This document shows positions 7,468 to 11,743 of a stretch of 11,743 nucleotides of DNA, piece after piece. The notes under the pieces are model-generated. The model saw only the letters and a program-made list of their open reading frames with translations, made no database searches and was not told where the DNA came from. The position numbers were made by a program, and so were the translations under genes. Each line of letters starts with the position of its first letter. Positions within the stretch are counted from its first letter, which is position 1. The DNA is from JASLBX01 sp036374175. Its GTDB lineage: Bacteria > Actinomycetota > Actinomycetes > Jiangellales > Jiangellaceae. Where the stretch lies: NCBI GenBank assembly GCA_036374175.1, contig DASUUH010000040.1, positions 1-11,743 on the forward strand, written 5' to 3'.

Positions 7468-8207
7468 CAAACACGTGGGACACGGCCACCTACGATCGTG
7501 ACTTTGCGTTCGTCTCGGCGTACGGCGCTGAGTTGCTGGACTGGTTACAGGCGCAGCCCGGTGAGCGGGTCCTGGATCTCGGCTGCGGGACGGGAGAGCT
7601 TGCCGAGCGCATCGCCGCGACCGGAGCCACAGTGATCGGTATCGACTCCGATCCGGCCATGATCGAGGCGGCTCGGAACAGCCTCCCCGACGTTGAGCTG
7701 CACGTCGCGGACGGCCACGATTTCGCCGTGGAGGAGCCGGTCGACGCGGTGTTCTCGAACGCGGCGCTGCACTGGATGCCGGCTGCCGTCGAGGTCTTGG
7801 GTTGCGTGTCCGACGCGCTGCGCCACGGCGGGCGCTTCGTTGCCGAGATGGGCGCCACCGGCAACGTGGCAACGGTGATGGACGCAGTCGACCGGGCCTG
7901 CCGGGAGGCCGGACTGCCCGAGCGGGACTGGCCCTGGTTCTTCCCGTCGCCGGCCCAATACGCGGCAATGCTCGAAGACGCCGGCCTGGAAGTGCGCGAA
8001 CTCGACTTCCGCGACCGGCCCACCAAGCTGGCCGGTGAAGACGGCATCACGGGTTGGCTGCGGATGTTCGCCGGCCCGGCGATGGCGGACGTCCCGGGTG
8101 AAGTCGTGGATCGCGCGGTCGAGATCGCCCGCCCGACGCTGTGGCGAGACGGTGCCTGGTGGGCCGACTACCGGCGGTTGCGGTTCCGGGCGGTGAAGGT
8201 CGCGTGA
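7464..8207 (+). CDS. Class I SAM-dependent methyltransferase within the his operon
   Basis: This is a predicted soluble methyltransferase of 247 residues; the substrate is unknown. Motif I VLDLGCGTG (36-44) binds S-adenosylmethionine, and GIDSD (59-63) supplies the acidic residue for the ribose. DAVFSNAALHWM (94-105) is the motif IV region. This last motif and the length resemble trans-aconitate 2-methyltransferase-like enzymes, but the C-terminal half (about 130-247), which sets specificity, is not one I recognise. The GTG start overlaps the hisH stop by four bases (GTGA), and its own stop overlaps the hisA start the same way, so it is translated as part of the operon. I see no step of histidine synthesis that needs it. 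Composition matches its neighbours. Confidence 0.9.
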   Translation: MTNTWDTATYDRDFAFVSAYGAELLDWLQAQPGERVLDLGCGTGELAERIAATGATVIGIDSDPAMIEAARNSLPDVELHVADGHDFAVEEPVDAVFSNAALHWMPAAVEVLGCVSDALRHGGRFVAEMGATGNVATVMDAVDRACREAGLPERDWPWFFPSPAQYAAMLEDAGLEVRELDFRDRPTKLAGEDGITGWLRMFAGPAMADVPGEVVDRAVEIARPTLWRDGAWWADYRRLRFRAVKVA

Positions 8208-8929
8208 AGCCGCTGCAGCTACTTCCGGCGGTCGATGTCGCGGACGGGCAGGCCGTCCGCCTCGTGCAGGGTGAGGTCGGCACCGAGACGACCTACGGTT
8301 CGCCGCTGGCTGCCGCGCTCGCGTGGCAGCAGTCGGGTGCGGAATGGATCCATCTGGTGGACCTGGACGCCGCGTTCGGCCGGGGTTCGAACCGTGAGTT
8401 CCTGGCCGAGGTGATCGACCGGCTGGATGTCGCCGTCGAGTTGTCCGGCGGGATACGCGACGACACGTCGCTGGAAGCCGCCCTGTCGACCGGCTGTGCC
8501 CGGGTCAACCTCGGTACGGCTGCGCTGGAGGACCCGGCCTGGACGGCTAGCGCGATCGCCCGGTACGGCGAAAGGGTGGCTGTCGGCCTGGACGTTCGGG
8601 GCACCGTCCTGGCCGCCCGCGGGTGGACCCGCGAAGGCGGAGACCTGTGGGAGGTGCTGGATCGGCTCGATCGCGAAGGGTGCGCCCGGTACGTCGTGAC
8701 CGACGTCACGAGGGACGGCACGCTGGGCGGGCCGAACCTGGAGTTGCTGACGGCCGTTTGCGAGCGCACCGACCGTCCCGTCGTGGCCAGCGGGGGAGTG
8801 TCGAGCCTGGATGACGTCTTCGAATTGCGAAAGCTCGTGCCGCTCGGGCTAGAGGGTGCGATCGTCGGCAAAGCGCTGTACGCCCGGGCGTTCACGCTGG
8901 AGGAAGCGCTGAAGGTGGCGTCGGCATGA
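8204..8929 (+). CDS. priA: Phosphoribosyl isomerase A (HisA, PriA type)
   Basis: This (beta/alpha)8-barrel isomerase converts ProFAR to PRFAR for histidine synthesis. In actinobacteria without trpF it also isomerises phosphoribosylanthranilate for tryptophan. It has 241 residues from the GTG at 8204, which overlaps the methyltransferase stop (GTGA); the open frame upstream of this is a shadow. The catalytic aspartates fit Asp11 (LPAVDV) and Asp171 (VTRDGTLGGPN). Arg19, and Arg139 with Trp141 in the ARGWTREGGDLW loop, align with Arg143 and Trp145 of Mycobacterium tuberculosis PriA, which serve the dual function. Dual function is therefore inferred from these residues. The trpF gene's presence or absence elsewhere cannot be seen. 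hisA is the alternative symbol. Confidence 0.95.
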   Translation: MKPLQLLPAVDVADGQAVRLVQGEVGTETTYGSPLAAALAWQQSGAEWIHLVDLDAAFGRGSNREFLAEVIDRLDVAVELSGGIRDDTSLEAALSTGCARVNLGTAALEDPAWTASAIARYGERVAVGLDVRGTVLAARGWTREGGDLWEVLDRLDREGCARYVVTDVTRDGTLGGPNLELLTAVCERTDRPVVASGGVSSLDDVFELRKLVPLGLEGAIVGKALYARAFTLEEALKVASA

Positions 8930-9321
8930 CGCGCCGGATCGCGTCTGGAGCGCCGTGGGAGCCCGTCATCGGGTACAGCAGGGCGGTTGCGGCGGGTGAC
9001 CATGTCTGGGTGACCGGCTGCACCTCGCTGCGTGACGGCGAGGTCGCGCACGAAGGCGACGCCTATGCGCAGACCCGGCAGGCGATCGGCAACGTGGAGT
9101 GGGCGCTGGAGCAGGCCGGTGCCACATTGGCCGACGTCGTCCGGACGAGGATCTTCGTCACGGACATCTCGCGGTGGGAGGAGTACGGCCGGGCCCACGG
9201 GGAGGCGTTCGGCGCCACGATGCCGGCGACTTCGATGGTCGAGGTCAGCGCTCTGATCGACCCGCGGATGCTGGTCGAGGTCGAAGCGGTGGCTTACCGG
9301 CCGGGGGTTGGTTCGCCGTGA
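8926..9321 (+). CDS. RidA/YjgF-family protein lacking the deaminase arginine
   Basis: This small trimer-type protein of the RidA/YER057c/UK114 family has 131 residues. The fold signature is clear: GDHVWVTGCTS (24-34), QTRQAIGNVEWALEQAG (49-65), DVVRTRIFVTD (70-80) and SMVEVSALIDPRMLVEVEAVAY (103-124). In E. coli RidA, Arg105 (FPARSCVEV) binds the substrate carboxylate and is needed for imine deaminase activity. The matching stretch here is MPATSMVEV, with Thr102 in that place. It therefore belongs with the non-RidA subfamilies whose function is unsettled. The ATG overlaps the hisA stop by four bases, and hisF overlaps its stop likewise. Mycobacteria have a phosphatase-like gene (impA) at this operon position, but this protein shows no phosphatase motif. 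Confidence 0.92.
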   Translation: MTRRIASGAPWEPVIGYSRAVAAGDHVWVTGCTSLRDGEVAHEGDAYAQTRQAIGNVEWALEQAGATLADVVRTRIFVTDISRWEEYGRAHGEAFGATMPATSMVEVSALIDPRMLVEVEAVAYRPGVGSP

Positions 9322-10079
9322 CCCTGGCCGTGCGGGTCATTCCCTGCCTGGACGTTCATGCCGGCCGGGTCGTCAAGGGCGTGCGGTTCACGGACCTGCG
9401 CGACGCGGGGGATCCCGTCGAGCTGGCCCGGGCGTACGACGCCGAAGGCGCGGACGAACTGACCTTCCTGGACATCACCGCCTCCTCGGACGAACGCTCG
9501 ACGATGTACGACGTCGTGTCGCGGACGGCCGAGCAGGTCTTCATCCCGCTGACCGTGGGCGGGGGTGTGCGCTCGGTCGAGGACGTCGACCGGTTGCTGC
9601 GAGCCGGGGCGGACAAAGTGGGTGTCAACACCGCGGCGGTGGCCCGTCCGGAGCTGATCTCCGAGATCGCCGAGCGGTTCGGTTCGCAGGTGCTGGTGCT
9701 GTCAGTGGATGCCCGGCGCGGCGGCGGCACCGATTCCGGATTCGAGGTGACGACGCACGGCGGTCGGCGCGGGACCGGTTTGGACGCTGTGGCATGGGTG
9801 TTCGAGGCCGAGCGCCGCGGCGCCGGCGAGATCCTGCTCAACTCGATGGACGCCGACGGCACCAAGGCCGGCTACGACCTGGAGATGCTCCGCGCGGTCC
9901 GTGCCGTGGCCGGCGTTCCGGTCATCGCCAGCGGCGGAGCCGGCGCGCTGGAGCACTTCGCACCCGCGGTGACTGCCGGGGCCGACGCGCTGCTGGCTGC
10001 GAGCGTGTTCCACTTTGGGACATTGCGCATCGGCGAGGTCAAGTCCGCACTGTCCGCCGCGGGCCACCCCGTCCGCTGA
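9318..10079 (+). CDS. hisF: Imidazole glycerol phosphate synthase, cyclase subunit
   Basis: This (beta/alpha)8-barrel subunit of 253 residues uses HisH-derived ammonia to close the imidazole ring, releasing AICAR. The catalytic aspartates are Asp12 (PCLDVHAGRVVKG) and Asp131 (LSVDARRGG). LTVGGGVRS (78-86) and the C-terminal phosphate site VIASGGAG are intact. The GTG at 9318 overlaps the upstream gene's TGA by four bases; a second GTG at 9330 is less likely. This is the last gene of the operon. hisI, which follows hisF in mycobacteria, is absent here. The TGA stop lies inside the stem of the large palindrome shared with nadA. Confidence 0.97.
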   Translation: MTLAVRVIPCLDVHAGRVVKGVRFTDLRDAGDPVELARAYDAEGADELTFLDITASSDERSTMYDVVSRTAEQVFIPLTVGGGVRSVEDVDRLLRAGADKVGVNTAAVARPELISEIAERFGSQVLVLSVDARRGGGTDSGFEVTTHGGRRGTGLDAVAWVFEAERRGAGEILLNSMDADGTKAGYDLEMLRAVRAVAGVPVIASGGAGALEHFAPAVTAGADALLAASVFHFGTLRIGEVKSALSAAGHPVR

Positions 10080-10179
10080 TCCCGTTCGATCACGTTCGGC
10101 AGGCGGCGCGACGTAGCTACATGCATGCAGCCATGTAGCTACGTCGACAACCCTGCCGAACGTGATCGAACGGAATCAG
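10076..10179. repeat. Two-tier palindrome joining hisF and nadA stops; candidate bidirectional terminator
   Basis: The outer stem is a perfect 22-base inverted repeat (10082-10103 with 10152-10173). After one mismatch it extends by CTGAT (10076-10080) with ATCAG (10175-10179). That extension contains the hisF TGA (10077-10079) and the nadA stop (10176-10178), which pair with each other. An internal loop of five bases per side follows, then a perfect 15-bp inner stem (CGACGTAGCTACATG, 10109-10123, with 10132-10146) and an 8-base loop. There is no T-run on either side. A terminator for both convergent transcripts is the natural reading, but a dispersed repeat that also acts this way is possible. 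Confidence 0.93.
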
Positions 10180-11360
10180 TCGCGGGCGGCGTCGACTGAG
10201 GGGAGCGCGAGCATCCGGTCGAGGGCGACCCGGGCCCAGTGCGCAGTATCGGGATCAACCTCGATCCGGTTGACCACTCGTCCCTCGACAAGGTTCTCGA
10301 GCGCCCAGACCAGGTGTGGCAGGTCGATCCGGTTCATGGTCGAGCAGAAGCAGACCGTCTTGTCGAGGAAGACCACCGTCTTGTCCGGATGCTGCTGGCC
10401 GAGGCGCTTGACCAGGTTCAGCTCCGTACCGACGGCCCAGGCCGAACCGGCTGGAGCGGCGGCGATGGTCTTGATGATGTACTCGGTCGACCCGACGTAG
10501 TCGGCCTGCGTGACGACCTCGTGTTTGCACTCCGGGTGGACCAGGACGTTGACGCCCGGGATCCGCTCCCGCACGTCCGCCACCGACTCGGCCGAGAACC
10601 GGCCATGCACCGAGCAGTGCCCTCGCCACAGCAGCATGGTGGCGTCGCGTAGCTGTTGGTCCGTGACGCCGAAGTCCGGCTTGTGCGGGTCGATGACCAC
10701 GCAGTCGTCCAGCGACAGCCCCAACTCGAGCACGGCGGTGTTGCGGCCCAGGTGCTGGTCGGGCAGGAACAGCACCTTCTCGCCCTGCTCGAAGGCCCAC
10801 TCGAGCGATCGCTTGGCGTTGCTGGACGTGCATACCGCACCGCCGTGGCGACCGCAGAAGGCCTTGATGTCAGCCGAGGAGTTCATGTAGGTGATCGGGA
10901 CGGTCGTATCCGCCACGCCGGCGTCGGCTAGGCGCGCCCAGGCGTCCTCGACCTGAACCAGCCGCGCCATGTCGGCCATCGAGCACCCGGCCGCCAGGTC
11001 GGGCAGCACGACCTGCTGGTTGTCGGCGGTCAGGATGTCGGCCGACTCGGCCATGAAATGCACGCCGCAGAACACGATGTACTCGGCCTCCGGCCGGGCC
11101 GCGGCGTCGCGGGCCAGCTTGAACGAGTCGCCGGTGACATCGGCGAACTGAATGACCTCGTCCCGCTGGTAATGGTGACCCAGCACGAACACCCGGTCGC
11201 CCAGGGCTGCCCGGGCGCGCCGCGCGCGTTCGACGAGGTCCGGGTCGCTGGCCGGTGGCAGGTCGCCGGGGCATTCGACGCCGCGCTCGCTGTTCGGGTC
11301 GGCGCCCCGGCCGAGCAGCAGCAACGGCAGGGGAGCAGCGGTTGGATCGGTCACGGTCAC
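10176..11360 (-). CDS. nadA: Quinolinate synthase
   Basis: This 4Fe-4S enzyme condenses iminoaspartate with dihydroxyacetone phosphate to quinolinate in de novo NAD synthesis. It has 394 residues. The cluster cysteines fit Cys98 (FCGVHFMAES), Cys249 (GHCSVHGRF) and Cys337 or Cys339 (VCFCSTMNRI). GHHYQ (61-65), DPHKPDFG (224-231) and GTELNLVKRL (311-320) are typical substrate-side motifs. The GTG at 11360 has GAGAGG seven bases upstream; a second GTG at 11354 is possible. The open frame runs back to 11687, but that part is Ser/Arg-rich, does not resemble NadA and is antisense to the small gene there. nadB and nadC, often neighbours, are not downstream: the gene ends against hisF. Confidence 0.96.
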   Translation of the reverse strand: MTVTDPTAAPLPLLLLGRGADPNSERGVECPGDLPPASDPDLVERARRARAALGDRVFVLGHHYQRDEVIQFADVTGDSFKLARDAAARPEAEYIVFCGVHFMAESADILTADNQQVVLPDLAAGCSMADMARLVQVEDAWARLADAGVADTTVPITYMNSSADIKAFCGRHGGAVCTSSNAKRSLEWAFEQGEKVLFLPDQHLGRNTAVLELGLSLDDCVVIDPHKPDFGVTDQQLRDATMLLWRGHCSVHGRFSAESVADVRERIPGVNVLVHPECKHEVVTQADYVGSTEYIIKTIAAAPAGSAWAVGTELNLVKRLGQQHPDKTVVFLDKTVCFCSTMNRIDLPHLVWALENLVEGRVVNRIEVDPDTAHWARVALDRMLALPSVDAARD

Positions 11361-11367
11361 GGCGCAG

Positions 11368-11373
11368 CCTCTC
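11368..11373 (-). promoter_or_regulatory. Ribosome binding site of nadA
   Basis: On the minus strand this reads GAGAGG, seven bases before the GTG at 11360. It decides the start of nadA within a much longer open frame. Confidence 0.6.
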
Positions 11374-11391
11374 GGTACGGATAGCCACCTA

Positions 11392-11401
11392 ATGGTTCCA
11401 T
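11392..11401. promoter_or_regulatory. Palindrome in the nadA divergent promoter region
   Basis: ATGGTTCCAT is a near-perfect dyad (ATGG-TT-CCAT), 31 bases upstream of the nadA start in an AT-richer patch (11390-11410). The region must hold the nadA promoter, though no clear -10/-35 pair could be chosen. An operator role is a guess based only on position and symmetry. Confidence 0.3.
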
Positions 11402-11436
11402 AAAGGCAACAGCGGCCGAGATGGCACACTTCCCGT

Positions 11437-11727
11437 GTGAGCATGATGGTGCTAGTTATCGTGGCCGCAGGCGTGATCCTCGTCGCGGCGGTGACCGCAC
11501 TCGTCATCTCATCGTCTGGCCAGAACAGGGTCGAGGCCGTGCAGCGCCGGGCTGATGCTCTCGCCGACCGGAACCTACGACTGGAACGCGCGATAGGCGC
11601 CGCCGAGCAGGCGCTGCGCTCGCTGGCCAGCGACACCAGACTGGACGCCGGGATGGCCGTCCAGATCGACACGGCCATCGAGGACATCCGGCGCGCCCGC
11701 GGTGATGATCGAGACCTCGGCAGCTGA
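11437..11727 (+). CDS. Small membrane-anchored coiled-coil protein, unknown
   Basis: This is a 96-residue hypothetical protein. Residues about 4-25 (MVLVIVAAGVILVAAVTALVIS) form one membrane helix. Residues about 30-68 are rich in Ala, Arg, Glu and Leu with a heptad-like pattern (RVEAVQRRADALADRNLRLERA), fitting a coiled coil. The tail is acidic and basic (DIRRARGDDRDLGS). This suggests a single-pass protein with a cytoplasmic coiled coil, but I recognise no family. The start is GTG 11437, with ATG 11443 as alternative. No Shine-Dalgarno is seen; CACACT at 11425-11430 would place a transcript start at the GTG. The gene is divergent from nadA. The codon pattern and hydrophobic profile support a real gene. 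Confidence 0.65.
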   Translation: MSMMVLVIVAAGVILVAAVTALVISSSGQNRVEAVQRRADALADRNLRLERAIGAAEQALRSLASDTRLDAGMAVQIDTAIEDIRRARGDDRDLGS

Positions 11728-11743
11728 CGTTCGATCCGAGTCT

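Noticed and set aside
10176..11687. A 503-residue version of nadA starting at 11687
   Set aside because: The first ~109 residues are Ser/Arg-rich, lack NadA similarity and lie antisense to a plausible small membrane protein; a GTG with a good Shine-Dalgarno at 11360 fits the family better.
1..11743. A previously undescribed defence or mobile system
   Set aside because: No transposase, integrase, nuclease, helicase, toxin or direct-repeat array was found; apart from the hairpins the window is conserved metabolism and replication genes.

Overview
The window is GC-rich chromosomal DNA (roughly two thirds G+C by eye) from an actinobacterium. Evidence for this includes frequent GTG starts, 4-base start/stop overlaps, a PriA-type HisA carrying the Arg/Trp loop of the actinobacterial dual-function isomerase, a DnaE1-type polymerase and a leaderless-looking promoter. 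I cannot name the genus. Most of the window is conserved housekeeping sequence, and I see no phage, transposase, CRISPR, toxin-antitoxin or RNA gene.

Layout. Bases 1-2463 are the 3' two thirds of dnaE (DNA polymerase III alpha subunit); its start lies off the left edge. A four-helix membrane protein follows (2473-3021). Its end overlaps, tail to tail, a minus-strand ybaK-type Cys-tRNA(Pro) deacylase (2981-3502). A short divergent promoter region (3503-3709) leads into a plus-strand histidine operon: hisD, hisC, hisB, then a 106-base gap with a long hairpin, then hisH, a class I methyltransferase gene, hisA/priA, a RidA-family gene and hisF (ends 10079). Convergent to this is minus-strand nadA (10176-11360). 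Between the hisF and nadA stop codons lies a large two-tier palindrome that includes both stops. A small membrane-anchored coiled-coil protein (11437-11727) is divergent from nadA.

How the genes work together. HisF/HisH and HisA make and consume PRFAR, HisB and HisC carry imidazole glycerol phosphate to histidinol phosphate, and HisD oxidises histidinol to histidine. hisG, hisE, hisI and a histidinol-phosphate phosphatase are not in the window and must lie elsewhere. The operon falls into two tightly coupled blocks: hisD-hisC-hisB, and hisH-methyltransferase-hisA-ridA-hisF. Every junction within a block is a 1-4 base overlap, and the hairpin gap separates the two blocks. The methyltransferase and the RidA protein are the two members without a textbook role in histidine synthesis.

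The points most worth a second look are the two large intergenic palindromes (one joining two stop codons, one splitting the his operon), the RidA protein lacking the catalytic arginine, the translationally coupled methyltransferase, and the likely leaderless start of hisD.
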